A program made the position numbers and the translations under genes. Positions 24,132-32,575 of a stretch of DNA of 64,000 nucleotides are shown here, in pieces; the stretch's first letter is position 1; each line of letters opens with the position of its first letter. The notes below the pieces were generated by a model. It had not been told where the DNA came from. It ran no database searches and saw only the letters and a program-made list of their open reading frames with translations. Source of the stretch: Faecalibacterium prausnitzii (GTDB lineage Bacteria; Bacillota; Clostridia; Oscillospirales; Ruminococcaceae); contig NZ_PRLD01000014.1 in assembly GCF_003287405.1 (NCBI RefSeq), positions 1 through 64,000 of the forward strand, in the 5' to 3' direction.

Positions 24132-26015
24132 ATGAACAAGAAACAAAAAAAGACCCTTGAGCGCATCCTGATCGCTGTGGCGCTGGTGATCGTGCTCAAG
24201 CTTTTGCCCGCCCTGCCCATGCCGGTGGAGCTGGCGCTCTACTGCATCCCCTACCTTGTGGTGGGCTGGGATGTGCTGCGCAAGGCGCTGAAGGGCATCA
24301 AGAACCGCCAGCCCTTTGACGAGTGCTTCCTGATGGCAGTTGCCACCGTGGGCGCGTTTGCGCTGGGCGATTATGTGGAGGGCTGCGCCGTTATCATCTT
24401 CTACCAGATCGGTGAGCTGTTCCAGAGCGTGGCGGTGGGCAAGAGCCGCCAGAGCATTGCCAGCCTGATGGATATCCGCCCGGACTACGCCAATATTGAG
24501 GACGAGGACGGCAAGCTGGAACAGGTAGACCCGGATGATGTCGAGGTGGGCACCGTCATCGTGGTGCAGCCCGGCGAGCGGGTGCCCATTGACGGCGTCA
24601 TCGTGGAGGGCAGTTCCGCCCTGAACACTGCCGCCCTGACCGGCGAAAGCCTGCCCCGTGACGTGAACGCCGGGGACGAGGTCATCAGCGGCTGCGTGAA
24701 CATGACCGGCCTGCTGAAAGTGCGCACCACCAAGGAATTTGGCGAATCCACCGTCTCTAAAATTCTCGACCTTGTGGAAAATTCCAGCATGAAAAAGGCC
24801 CGGGCGGAAAACTTTATCACCCGCTTTGCCCGGGTGTACACCCCCGCCGTCTGCTACGGCGCACTGGCGCTGGCTTTCCTGCCGCCGGTGGTGCTGCTGC
24901 TTATGGGACAGCCCGCCCGCTTTGGCGATTGGGTCTACCGCGCTTTGACCTTCCTTGTCATCAGCTGCCCCTGTGCGCTGGTCATCTCCATCCCGCTGAG
25001 CTTCTTCGGCGGCATCGGCGGCGCTTCCTCCTGCGGCATCCTCATCAAGGGCTCTACCTATCTGGAAGAGCTGGCAAGCACCGGCGTTGTGGTGTTCGAT
25101 AAGACCGGCACCCTGACGCAGGGTGCATTTAAGGTCACTGGCATCCACCCCGCCGAGGGCGTGACCGACGCTGCACTGGTGGAAGCCGCCGCGCTGGCGG
25201 AAAGCTGGTCCAAGCACCCCATCTCTCTGAGCATCAAGGCTGCCTATGGCAAGCCCATCGACGCCGCCCGGGTCACAGACGTGCAGGAACTGGGCGGTCA
25301 TGGCGTGACCGCGAAGGTAGATGGCAAGACCGTTGCCGCCGGTAACGCCCGCCTGATGGAAAAGCTGGGCATCACCGTGCCCGCCGTAGAGGGCGTGGGC
25401 ACCATCGTGCACGTTGCCGTAGAGGGCAGCTATGCGGGCTATCTGCTGATTGCGGACGTGGTAAAGCCCCACAGCGCCGATGCCATCTGCGCTTTGAAGG
25501 CTTCCGGCGTGCGCAAGACGGTCATGCTGACTGGCGATGCACAGCCGGTGGCGCAGGCGGTGGCGCAGCAGCTGGGTCTGGACGAGTACCACGCCGGTCT
25601 TTTGCCCGGCGACAAGGTAGACCAGATCGAAAAGCTGCTTGCCGCAAAGCAGCCCAAGGAGAACCTTGCCTTTGTGGGTGACGGCATCAACGATGCGCCG
25701 GTGCTGTCCCGCGCAGACGTGGGCATCGCCATGGGTGCGCTGGGTTCGGACGCCGCCATCGAAGCCGCAGACGTGGTGCTGATGGATGACGACCCCGCCA
25801 AGATCGCGCTTGCCATGCGCATTGCCCGCCGCACCCTGCGCATCGTGCACCAGAACATCGTGTTCGCACTGGGCATCAAGGCGCTGTGCCTGCTGCTGGG
25901 TGCACTGGGCATTGCCGGAATGTGGGCAGCCATCTTTGCGGACGTGGGCGTGATGGTCATTGCCGTGCTCAACGCTACCCGCGCCCTATATACCAAAGAC
26001 CTTGCCGGAAAGTAA
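24132..26015 (+). CDS. P1B-type heavy-metal exporting ATPase (Zn/Cd/Co type)
   Basis: A 627-residue inner-membrane pump. It has the metal-channel motif SCPCALV (CPC at 279-281), the phosphorylation site FDKTGT with Asp 323, the actuator TGES near 170-173, SKHP near 404 for nucleotide binding, and the hinge GDGINDAPVL near 517. The N-terminus goes straight into membrane helices with no HMA domain, matching the separate HMA gene upstream. CPC together with the CzrA-type regulator points to Zn/Cd/Co export rather than Cu. The ATG at 24132 follows GAGGAGCGTTGCTT; an earlier ATG at 24027 lies in the repeat region and is rejected. Confidence 0.94.
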   Translation: MNKKQKKTLERILIAVALVIVLKLLPALPMPVELALYCIPYLVVGWDVLRKALKGIKNRQPFDECFLMAVATVGAFALGDYVEGCAVIIFYQIGELFQSVAVGKSRQSIASLMDIRPDYANIEDEDGKLEQVDPDDVEVGTVIVVQPGERVPIDGVIVEGSSALNTAALTGESLPRDVNAGDEVISGCVNMTGLLKVRTTKEFGESTVSKILDLVENSSMKKARAENFITRFARVYTPAVCYGALALAFLPPVVLLLMGQPARFGDWVYRALTFLVISCPCALVISIPLSFFGGIGGASSCGILIKGSTYLEELASTGVVVFDKTGTLTQGAFKVTGIHPAEGVTDAALVEAAALAESWSKHPISLSIKAAYGKPIDAARVTDVQELGGHGVTAKVDGKTVAAGNARLMEKLGITVPAVEGVGTIVHVAVEGSYAGYLLIADVVKPHSADAICALKASGVRKTVMLTGDAQPVAQAVAQQLGLDEYHAGLLPGDKVDQIEKLLAAKQPKENLAFVGDGINDAPVLSRADVGIAMGALGSDAAIEAADVVLMDDDPAKIALAMRIARRTLRIVHQNIVFALGIKALCLLLGALGIAGMWAAIFADVGVMVIAVLNATRALYTKDLAGK

Positions 26016-26054
26016 TTGGCAGGGATTGCATCTTCAGCAAAAAGAATATTTTTT

Positions 26055-26097
26055 GAGGTTCAGGAAGGTCTGCGGACTTTTCTGGACCTCTTTTTTT
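26055..26097 (+). terminator. Intrinsic terminator after the metal ATPase
   Basis: GAGGTTCAGGAAGGTC (26055-26070) pairs with GACTTTTCTGGACCTC (26075-26090) with a TGCG loop, then TTTTTTT. Confidence 0.88.
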
Positions 26098-26173
26098 AAC
26101 AGAAGCAGCCGTGCAGCGGGGGATCTTTCTGCTGTCCGTTTCAAAAAGCGACGAATCAGCCAAAACTAACCGC

Positions 26174-26252
26174 AATGTGTTTCAAGAAGTAACATATTGC
26201 GACAAGAAAATTGAACAAACTCTGAATATGTTTCAAAAAAGAACGCAACAAA
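26174..26252 (+). promoter_or_regulatory. Direct repeats upstream of the SLC13 operon promoter
   Basis: AATGTGTTTCAAGAAGTAAC (from 26174) and AATATGTTTCAAAAAAGAAC (from 26225) are near-identical 20-base direct repeats, the second about 20 bases before the -35 box. The arrangement suits an activator binding as two dimers. They lie in a 366-bp gene-free stretch. Confidence 0.4.
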
Positions 26253-26263
26253 CCAAAAAATGA

Positions 26264-26292
26264 TTGTGACGCACAGCGGAAAACTATATACT
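26264..26292 (+). promoter_or_regulatory. Promoter of the SLC13-VOC-exchanger operon
   Basis: TTGTGA (26264-26269), a 17-base spacer and TATACT (26287-26292), about 90 bases before the first start codon. Confidence 0.65.
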
Positions 26293-26381
26293 TTTAATCA
26301 AGAAAGCCGCAGCAGAATTGTGCAAAGGGTCGGGCTCTTGCGCAACAGGTACTGCGGACACAAAAAAGGAGGACACGTTCT

Positions 26382-27662
26382 ATGACACTTCCCATGATCA
26401 TTGCTCTGGCAGTGACTGTCCTCATGATCATCCTGATCATGGTGGATAAACTGCCCTTCGGTGCACCCCCGCTGCTGGCACTGCTGCTGCTGGTGGTGTT
26501 CGGCGTCACCGACATCAAGACCGCCTTCGGCGGCTTCGCAAACCCCACCATCGTCATGCTGGCATCCTTCATGGCCATCATCGCGGCTCTGCAGAAGACC
26601 AGCTTCATCGTCAAGTTCAAGCAGACCATGTTCAACATGGCCAGCAAGGGCGGCTTTAAGGCATACGTCCTGCTGATCCTCATTGTTATGCTGGGCTGCA
26701 GCCTGTTCGGCACCGGTTCCACCGCCTACTATGTGCTGGTCATCGGCCTGCTGTCCACTCTGCCCTACTCCAAGCAGCTGCCCCCGTCCAAGGTGCTGAT
26801 GCCTGCGGGCTTTGCAGCAAACCATCCCCTGCTGCCCTTCAACACCGCTCTGCAGTACGGCATCGTCATCGCCGTTCTGCAAAGCGCAGGCGTTGCGGCA
26901 AACGTCAATCTGGTCAAGTTCTCTCTGGTCAACCTGTGCCTGTCCATCGGCTTCCTGGTGTGGTGCATCCTGGCTTACAAGATCATGCCTGACCACCCCA
27001 TTGCCGAGGCCAAGGAAGAGGCTCTCCACGCCGGTGAGCAGAAGGTTGCCCTGACCAAGAATCAGGAGCTCATCACCTACTTCAGCTTTGTGCTCGCCGT
27101 TGTGGGCATGATCCTGCAGAGCAAGATCGGTGACGCAGGCTACGCCATCACCGGTCTGGCCGTGGGCGTCATCCTGATCTCCGGCGTTATGGACTTCAAC
27201 GAGATCCGCAACTCCATCAGCGCACCCATCATCCTGATGTCCGCAGGCGTCATCGGCATCGCCGATGCTCTGGGCAACACCGGCCTGACCAGTCTGGTGG
27301 GCGAGACCGTTGCCAAGATGCTGGGCACCAACGTCAACCCCTTCGTGCTGATCTTCGCTTTCTGCATCCTGACCAGCCTGCTGGCAACCCTGACCGGTTC
27401 CACCATCGGCACCGTGTACGTCTTTGCTCCCATGGCCATTGCCACCTGCGTCAATCTGGGTCTGGACCCCACCGCAGCCGCTGCCGCTATCGTGGTCTCC
27501 GGCTGGTGCGGACACTTCCTGCCCATTGACGGTATGCCCGCCATGATCATGGGCGCCGGTGACTACAAGATCACCGAGTTCTGGAAGTTCACCATTCCGC
27601 AGTATTTCATCCGTCTGCTGGCGCTGACGGTGGGCGCTGTGCTGATCTTCCCCATGAAGTAA
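26382..27662 (+). CDS. SLC13/ArsB-NhaD (ion-transporter superfamily) permease
   Basis: A 426-residue polytopic membrane protein with about 11-12 helices, a reentrant segment ANPTIVMLASFMAI near residues 52-65, and its symmetric counterpart TGSTIGTVYVFAPMAIATC near 341-359. This pattern is typical of the divalent anion:Na+ symporter/ion-transporter superfamily. A cytoplasmic loop rich in Lys/Glu (AEAKEEALHAGEQK) lies near 208. The likely substrate is a carboxylate, which the sequence does not show. The ATG follows AAAAAGGAGGACACGTTCT. It is co-transcribed with a VOC protein and a Ca2+ exchanger. Confidence 0.85.
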   Translation: MTLPMIIALAVTVLMIILIMVDKLPFGAPPLLALLLLVVFGVTDIKTAFGGFANPTIVMLASFMAIIAALQKTSFIVKFKQTMFNMASKGGFKAYVLLILIVMLGCSLFGTGSTAYYVLVIGLLSTLPYSKQLPPSKVLMPAGFAANHPLLPFNTALQYGIVIAVLQSAGVAANVNLVKFSLVNLCLSIGFLVWCILAYKIMPDHPIAEAKEEALHAGEQKVALTKNQELITYFSFVLAVVGMILQSKIGDAGYAITGLAVGVILISGVMDFNEIRNSISAPIILMSAGVIGIADALGNTGLTSLVGETVAKMLGTNVNPFVLIFAFCILTSLLATLTGSTIGTVYVFAPMAIATCVNLGLDPTAAAAAIVVSGWCGHFLPIDGMPAMIMGAGDYKITEFWKFTIPQYFIRLLALTVGAVLIFPMK

Positions 27663-27677
27663 CAGGAGAAACACCAA

Positions 27678-28025
27678 ATGAAAAACACGTTTGAGCTGGA
27701 GCACGTCGGCATCAACACCGACAACGCAGGCGAGGCCGAGCAGCTGGCGCTGCTGCTGTGCAAGCTGTTCAACTTAGAGCCCCGCCACGGACAGAAGTCC
27801 GAGTTTGCCGGCAACTATTTCGAGTGCATGAAGAGCCCATTTCTGGGCAAGAACGGCCACATCGCAATGCGCACCCCCGACCTGAAGGCTGCGATGGAGG
27901 AGCTGGAGGAAAATGGCTTTAGCTTCCGCATGGAGACTGCTGCCTATTTTGAGGACGGCCGTATCAAGAACGTATATCTTGACGGCGAGTACGGCGGCTT
28001 TGCCATCCACATCATGCAGAAATAA
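27678..28025 (+). CDS. VOC (glyoxalase/bleomycin-resistance fold) protein
   Basis: A 115-residue single-domain protein of the vicinal oxygen chelate superfamily: N-terminal FELEHVGINTDNA with His 10 as a candidate metal ligand, a middle HIAMRTPDLKAAMEELEENG block with His 55, and a C-terminal VYLDGEYGGFAIHI strand with a candidate Glu. It resembles small VOC proteins found near sugar-acid metabolism, but the substrate is not evident. It sits 15 bases after the permease and about 95 bases before the exchanger, suggesting it acts on the transported compound. Confidence 0.75.
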   Translation: MKNTFELEHVGINTDNAGEAEQLALLLCKLFNLEPRHGQKSEFAGNYFECMKSPFLGKNGHIAMRTPDLKAAMEELEENGFSFRMETAAYFEDGRIKNVYLDGEYGGFAIHIMQK

Positions 28026-28120
28026 CGCCAACTGACCGATCTTGTGCAGAACCGGGGATGGAGCGATCCGTTCCCGGTTCTGCAGGTTCATGCCCCGCGA
28101 AAATTCAGAGGAGAAAAATT

Positions 28121-29095
28121 ATGCTGGTTCCTGTATTGTTATTTATCGTCGGTCTGCTGTTCCTGATCAAGGGCGGCGACTGGTTCGTGGACGGTGCTTC
28201 GGCACTGGCACGGCGGTTCCACCTGCCGGAGCTGCTCATCGGTGCAACGGTGGTGTCCATCGGCACCACCCTGCCGGAGGTCATGGTATCCACCATGTCC
28301 GCTGTCTCCGGCCATGGTGAGATCGCCTACGGCAACGCCATCGGCTCGGTCATCTGCAACTCTGCCCTGATTGCCGCCATCACCATCGCCGTCCGTCCGG
28401 GCAAGGTAGACCCCAAGACCCTGCGGGTGCCGGTAGCCTTCTTCTTTGCCGCAGCCGCCATCTACTGCGTGGCTGCCTACGCCATGGGCGAGTTCACCCG
28501 CCCGCTGGGCTTTGTGATGCTGGCCATGTTCGTGGCTTACATGGTGGCAAACGTATTGCAGATGAAAAAAGCCCCTGCCGCCGCCGAAGCGGAGGCCGAG
28601 GCCGAAAATGCCGGGGAAGAGATGTCCCTTGCCAAAACACTGGTGCTGCTGGTGCTGGGCGCTGTGCTGATCGCACTGGGCGCAAACCTGCTGGTGGATA
28701 ACGGCACCCTCATCGCACAGGCACTGGGCGTGCCGGAGTCGGTCATTGCGCTGACCTTTGTGGCGCTTGGCACCTCCCTGCCGGAGCTGGTCACTGCCAT
28801 CACCTCGCTGGTCAAGGGCTGCAGCGATCTGTCCCTTGGCAACATCGTGGGCGCAAACGTGTTCAATCTGGTGCTGGTCAGCGGCGTGTCCGTCACGCTG
28901 GCACCCTTCACCGTGCCGCAGAGCTCTACTTTGTTCGGCATCAATTCCAGCCTTGTGCTGGAGATCCCGGTCATGCTGGCTGTCATGGCGATCATGACCC
29001 TTCCCGCACTGAAGCGCGGCAAGCTGTCCCGTGCGCAGGGCATTATCCTGCTGTGCATCTACGCCGCCTTCTGCGCCATCCAGTTTACCATGTGA
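28121..29095 (+). CDS. CaCA-family Na+(K+)/Ca2+ exchanger
   Basis: A 324-residue membrane protein of the YrbG-type calcium/sodium antiporter family, with two inverted half-repeats. The alpha-1 repeat is GATVVSIGTTLPEVMVS with following GNAIGSVICNSA (residues about 42-75). The alpha-2 repeat is LTFVALGTSLPELVTAI with GNIVGANVFNL near 206-247. An acidic Ala/Glu loop (AEAEAEAEN) separates the halves. It probably exports Ca2+. The ATG at 28121 follows AGAGGAGAAAAATT; longer upstream reading frames are rejected. A strong terminator follows. Confidence 0.93.
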   Translation: MLVPVLLFIVGLLFLIKGGDWFVDGASALARRFHLPELLIGATVVSIGTTLPEVMVSTMSAVSGHGEIAYGNAIGSVICNSALIAAITIAVRPGKVDPKTLRVPVAFFFAAAAIYCVAAYAMGEFTRPLGFVMLAMFVAYMVANVLQMKKAPAAAEAEAEAENAGEEMSLAKTLVLLVLGAVLIALGANLLVDNGTLIAQALGVPESVIALTFVALGTSLPELVTAITSLVKGCSDLSLGNIVGANVFNLVLVSGVSVTLAPFTVPQSSTLFGINSSLVLEIPVMLAVMAIMTLPALKRGKLSRAQGIILLCIYAAFCAIQFTM

Positions 29096-29116
29096 CATTC
29101 CCGGAGATACTTCCTG

Positions 29117-29153
29117 AAAAAAGGCTGCTGCACTTTCGTGCAGCAGCCTTTTT
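29117..29153. terminator. Bidirectional intrinsic terminator
   Basis: AAAAAGGCTGCTGCAC pairs with GTGCAGCAGCCTTTTT around TTTC between the exchanger and the convergent Ala/Glu-rich protein gene. Confidence 0.92.
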
Positions 29154-29168
29154 GTGGTTCTCTGGTTT

Positions 29169-29627
29169 TCAGCCCTTGCAGCCCTGTTCCTCCCAGTCGC
29201 CGAAATCGTTGGCATCGGCGATCTTGGTGGCGTCGATCTTGCCGTTCTCGTCCCTGGGGGCAACGGCGGGGCCGGCCTCCACGGGGTTGGCGTTCGGAGC
29301 TTCGGGGTCGTACACCGGGCGCTCTTTGGCGGTCTCCGGCTGGGTCTGGGGTGCGTTCTCAGCAGGGGCGGGTGCTTCCGGTGCGGCTTCCTCGGCAGCT
29401 TCTGCGGCGGCATCGGCAGCCTTCGCCTCTTCCTTGGCTTCAGCTTCCGCGTAGGCTTCGGCGGTCTTTTCGGCCTCCTCGGCGGTCTTTTCGGCTTCCT
29501 CCGGGAACTCGACCTCCTCCACATGGAGCGGGTCTTTCTGGTTCAGGATCTTGTCCAGCACCACGATGGCAGCGCCGGTGACGGCCACGGCAGCAGCCGT
29601 GCCAAGAATACGGAACAGAGTTTTCAT
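29169..29627 (-). CDS. Ala/Glu-rich membrane-anchored hypothetical protein
   Basis: 152 residues. A helix at residues 7-25 (ILGTAAAVAVTGAAIVVL) is followed by about 60 residues of E/A/K-rich low complexity (EEAEKTAE repeats, predicted helical or coiled), a Pro-rich stretch, and a short acidic C-terminus ending DFGDWEEQGCKG. It is probably anchored in the membrane with the tail outside or inside; topology is unclear. No family is recognised. The ATG follows AACAAGGAGGTTCTGGT. It lies 28 bases after the CobW-DUF1980 gene on the same strand and may share its transcript. Confidence 0.75.
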   Translation of the reverse strand: MKTLFRILGTAAAVAVTGAAIVVLDKILNQKDPLHVEEVEFPEEAEKTAEEAEKTAEAYAEAEAKEEAKAADAAAEAAEEAAPEAPAPAENAPQTQPETAKERPVYDPEAPNANPVEAGPAVAPRDENGKIDATKIADANDFGDWEEQGCKG

Positions 29628-29655
29628 ACCAGAACCTCCTTGTTATAAAGAAACG

Positions 29656-30618
29656 TTAAGAGAACGTTACGACCTCTTCCAGGGGCTTTTCGGCGGGCTC
29701 CACCGACACGGCGGTCAGCACCGGGCCCTTGCCCCGGTAGATGTTGTGGAACTTGTACCCCACCTTGGCGGTCACCCGCACCCATGCGCGCTGCTCCAGC
29801 GCCTTGTAGCCATCGTAGCTGCAGGGGAAGCCCACAAACTGGATGTCCTGCACGCAGCAGGTCATGGCAAAGCGGCCGGGCACAAAGCTGTTTTTGCCGG
29901 CGCGGTTGGTCTGGCAGACCTGTGCCAGAAAACGCACCGTCTTGCCGGTGTACTTCTGGGGCTCGTCCTGACAATCCATGTACCAGATGCCGAAATCGTC
30001 ATCCGGGATGTCGATGGGGTCGGCGTTGATATCAAAGGGCAGCGGGTCGGGGATATCATCGTAGGCTACGCTGCCGTCCTTGAACTCGTAGGCGATATCG
30101 CACTTGCGGGAGGCCTGCCGCACCAGCTTGTGCAGCTCCTGCCGGGCGTCATCGTTGTTCACGGCTTCGGCGCGGTTGAACACGATCAGCTCGCTGCGGG
30201 CGATCTTGTCCAGCATCAGGCTGCGCATGGAGTTGTCGCGGGCGTAGGTCAGGGCGGTGGTGCCGTCGGCGGTGGCGATGCACTGGTACACCAGCCAGTT
30301 CTCGGGCAGGGCATCCGCTAAATCCTGCAGCAGCCACATTCCGTTGTACTCGATGACCACGCGGCCTGCGTCTGCTTCCTTGCCCAGCTTTGCAAGGTTC
30401 TGGGGATTCAGCTCGGACTTATCCTCCAGCACCTTCACGGTCACGCCGGGAAAGGCGAACTTCTTCTCGTTGTACTCCTCTTCGCCCTCCTCGCAGATCA
30501 GCAGCAGGGTCTTGTCGCCGGAGTCGAAATTGGGGTCTTCAAAGGTCTCCTGAATAAACTTGGTCTTGCCGCTTTCCAGAAAGCCCACAAACAGGTAGAC
30601 CGGGATCTCTTTTGCCAT
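29656..30618 (-). CDS. CobW-like GTPase fused to a YcgQ/DUF1980-like domain
   Basis: 320 residues. The N-terminal half is a G3E/CobW-type P-loop GTPase: Walker A GFLESGKT at 12-19, a base-recognition segment FNRAE at 147-151. The CxCC metal motif of classic COG0523 proteins is absent. The C-terminal half (about 222-305) resembles the YcgQ/DUF1980 (TIGR03943) domain: GKTVRFLAQV, then RFAMTCCVQDIQFVGFPC at 249-266 and WVRVTAKV. Such C-terminal domains usually follow membrane permease YcgR in a separate protein. It lies downstream of a second CobW GTPase with a metal-binding loop. A role in metal homeostasis is inferred. Confidence 0.75.
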   Translation of the reverse strand: MAKEIPVYLFVGFLESGKTKFIQETFEDPNFDSGDKTLLLICEEGEEEYNEKKFAFPGVTVKVLEDKSELNPQNLAKLGKEADAGRVVIEYNGMWLLQDLADALPENWLVYQCIATADGTTALTYARDNSMRSLMLDKIARSELIVFNRAEAVNNDDARQELHKLVRQASRKCDIAYEFKDGSVAYDDIPDPLPFDINADPIDIPDDDFGIWYMDCQDEPQKYTGKTVRFLAQVCQTNRAGKNSFVPGRFAMTCCVQDIQFVGFPCSYDGYKALEQRAWVRVTAKVGYKFHNIYRGKGPVLTAVSVEPAEKPLEEVVTFS

Positions 30619-30648
30619 AATAAATGGTTGCTCCTTTTATCAATGATA

Positions 30649-30700
30649 GGCGCCCCCCTTGGGGGAGCTGGCAATGCCGTCAGGCATTGACTGATGGGGT
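30649..30700. repeat. Dispersed palindromic repeat, copy 5 (partial)
   Basis: A short remnant of the family with GCCCCCCTTGGGGGAGC and AATGCCGTCAGGCATT palindromes, separating the two CobW genes. Its left end extends to about 30649. Confidence 0.6.
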
Positions 30701-31914
30701 CAGCAGCCGAACAGCTGGGCGATGGCGGTCTCGTTCAGCTTGGAGCCGATGACCACCAGCTTGCCGCCCACGTCTGCGCTGCGGCTGCGCACTTCCCACT
30801 CGCCGGGCACATAGTCGAACTCCAGCCAGCCGTCTGCGCCGCCGTCCACGATGCCCTTGCTGCGCAGGATCATGCCGTAATTGCCGGTATCCAGCTCGGT
30901 GAGGGCGTGCTCCACTTCAGCCTTGGTGAACTTGCGGGCAGTCTCCACGCCCCAGCTGGTGAACACTTCATCGGCGTGGTGGTCGTGATGATGATGACCG
31001 CAGCAGCAGTGGTCATCATGGTCATGCTCGTCATGATCATGGTGATGATGCTCATGCTCGTGCTCGTCATCATCTTCATCATGATCGTGGTGGTGACCGC
31101 AGCAGCAATGGTCATCATGATCGTGCTCGTCGTGGTCGTGGTGATGATGCTCATCCTCATCGTCGTCATCGTCGTCATGGTCATGATGATGGCCGCAGCT
31201 GCACACACCGTTCTCATGGTCGTGATGATGGTGATGCTCGTGCTCTTCTTCCTCGTCCTCGTGGGCGTGCTCCTCGTTGGCCTTGGCAGCCATGGCGATC
31301 AGCTCGGCCTTGAAGTCGTCCTTGGTGGACATGGCTTTCAAGATCTGCTCACCGGTCAGGTGATCCCATGCGGTGGTCACGATGGTGGCGGTGGGGTTCT
31401 TTTCGCGCAGCATTGCCACGGCAGCGGCGATCTTTTCCTCGCTGGCGGTCTGGGTGCGGCTGAGCAGGATGCAGCTTGCATGGCTGATCTGGTCATCGTA
31501 GAACTCGCCGAAGTTCTTCATATACATCTTGACCTTGTTCACATCGGCCACGGTGACAAAGCTGTTCAGCTGCACGTCCAGATGCTCGGCCACGCCCTCC
31601 ACGGCGCGGGTCACATCACTCAGCTTGCCAACGCCGGACGGCTCGATGACGATGCGGTCGGGGTGGTACTGCTCCACCACCTGCTGCAGAGCGGTGCGGA
31701 AATCGCCCACCAGAGAGCAGCAGATGCAGCCGGCGTTCAGCTCGTTGATCTGGATGCCGCTTTCCTTCAGGAAACCGCCGTCAATGCCGATCTCGCCGAA
31801 CTCGTTCTCGATCAGCACCACCTGCTGGCCTGCAAAGGCTTCGGTGATCAGTTTTTTGATCAGGGTGGTTTTGCCGGCGCCAAGGAAGCCGGAGAAGATA
31901 TCGATTTTAGTCAT
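30700..31914 (-). CDS. COG0523 (CobW) GTPase with a large His/Asp/Cys-rich metal loop
   Basis: 404 residues. Walker A SGFLGAGKTT (8-17), the metal-transfer motif GCICC at 62-66, Walker B-like IVIEPSG near 88, and a C-terminal CobW_C domain from about 315. Between the halves, residues 213-314 form an extreme metal-binding insert of His, Asp, Glu and Cys with CSCGHHH and two CCCGHHH clusters; a unit of 33 residues is repeated (256 and 289). COG0523 members with such loops act as GTP-driven zinc (or other metal) chaperones. The ATG follows AAAGAGG. The neighbouring CobW-DUF1980 gene lies downstream. Confidence 0.93.
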   Translation of the reverse strand: MTKIDIFSGFLGAGKTTLIKKLITEAFAGQQVVLIENEFGEIGIDGGFLKESGIQINELNAGCICCSLVGDFRTALQQVVEQYHPDRIVIEPSGVGKLSDVTRAVEGVAEHLDVQLNSFVTVADVNKVKMYMKNFGEFYDDQISHASCILLSRTQTASEEKIAAAVAMLREKNPTATIVTTAWDHLTGEQILKAMSTKDDFKAELIAMAAKANEEHAHEDEEEEHEHHHHHDHENGVCSCGHHHDHDDDDDDEDEHHHHDHDEHDHDDHCCCGHHHDHDEDDDEHEHEHHHHDHDEHDHDDHCCCGHHHHDHHADEVFTSWGVETARKFTKAEVEHALTELDTGNYGMILRSKGIVDGGADGWLEFDYVPGEWEVRSRSADVGGKLVVIGSKLNETAIAQLFGC

Positions 31915-31939
31915 GTTCCAAATGCCTCTTTCTTTTTAT

Positions 31940-31965
31940 CGCAATATTCGCAATTGTTAGCGCAA
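31940..31965 (-). promoter_or_regulatory. CGCAA direct repeats upstream of the metal-loop GTPase
   Basis: CGCAA occurs at 31940, 31949 and 31961, within the palindrome-like CGCAATATTCGCAATTG, 26 to 51 bases before the start codon. This could be a regulator site; no Zur consensus is evident. Confidence 0.3.
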
Positions 31966-32084
31966 AGGGCCGCAGAGTGCTGACCCATAAAAATACTACA
32001 CCTCTATTATAACAAGGCTGTCAATGGGAAACCGGCCTTTTTCAAGAAAAAATTGTAACTTTTTTTGCAAATTGACGGCGTTTT

Positions 32085-32270
32085 ACCCCCTCAGGCACGG
32101 CTTTGCCGTGCCAGATTCCCCCTTTTGTCGCTACGCGACATCTTCCCCCGGCCGGGGGAAGTCAGCCCTCAAGGGGACGCCTTTGCGCTATGCCGGGAAG
32201 TTTACCGTCACCGCTGAAGCCGTCCCCTTGGGGAAGGTGGCTGCGACCAGCGGGAGCAGACGGAAGGGGT
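32085..32270. repeat. Dispersed palindromic repeat, copy 6
   Basis: Starts ACCCCCTCAG like copy 4 and contains GGCACGGCTTTGCCGTGCC and the GTCGCTACGCGAC insert shared with copy 3; the right end is degenerate (ACGGAAGGGGT). With copy 7 it occupies most of the 661-bp gap before the aminopeptidase. Confidence 0.65.
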
Positions 32271-32283
32271 GCTCTCTCCCGGC

Positions 32284-32450
32284 AGCGGGCTCGCCCTCTC
32301 CGTCATTGCTGACGCAATGCCACCTCTCCCAAAGGGAGAGACTCTGGCGAAACCGCACACTTTGCAGTTCAACCGGAAACTATACCGCCATGCCAAGGGC
32401 TCTCCCTTTGGGAGAGCTGTCACCGAAGGTGACTGAGAGGGCGAGGATGC
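32284..32450. repeat. Dispersed palindromic repeat, copy 7
   Basis: Begins GCGGGCTCGCCCTCTC and ends GAGAGGGCGAGGATGC, with inner CTCTCCCAAAGGGAGAG and CTCTCCCTTTGGGAGAG, closely matching copies 1 and 2. Confidence 0.75.
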
Positions 32451-32575
32451 TGCCCGCAGAGCGCATTCCAAATCGTCCCCGCATTGCATTCTTCCCCGCA
32501 GAATGATACAATAGCAGCAGCAAACCATCGCCGCCGGACGTTTTTCCGGCAAATGACAGAAAGAGGGCTTTTGTT

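Noticed and set aside
24012-25850. 612-codon frame on the minus strand
   Set aside because: Shadow of the P1B ATPase; His/Gly/Gln-rich with no motif.
30694-31983. 429-codon plus-strand frame with Met/Val/Ile runs
   Set aside because: It is the antisense image of the His/Asp-rich loop codons in the CobW gene.
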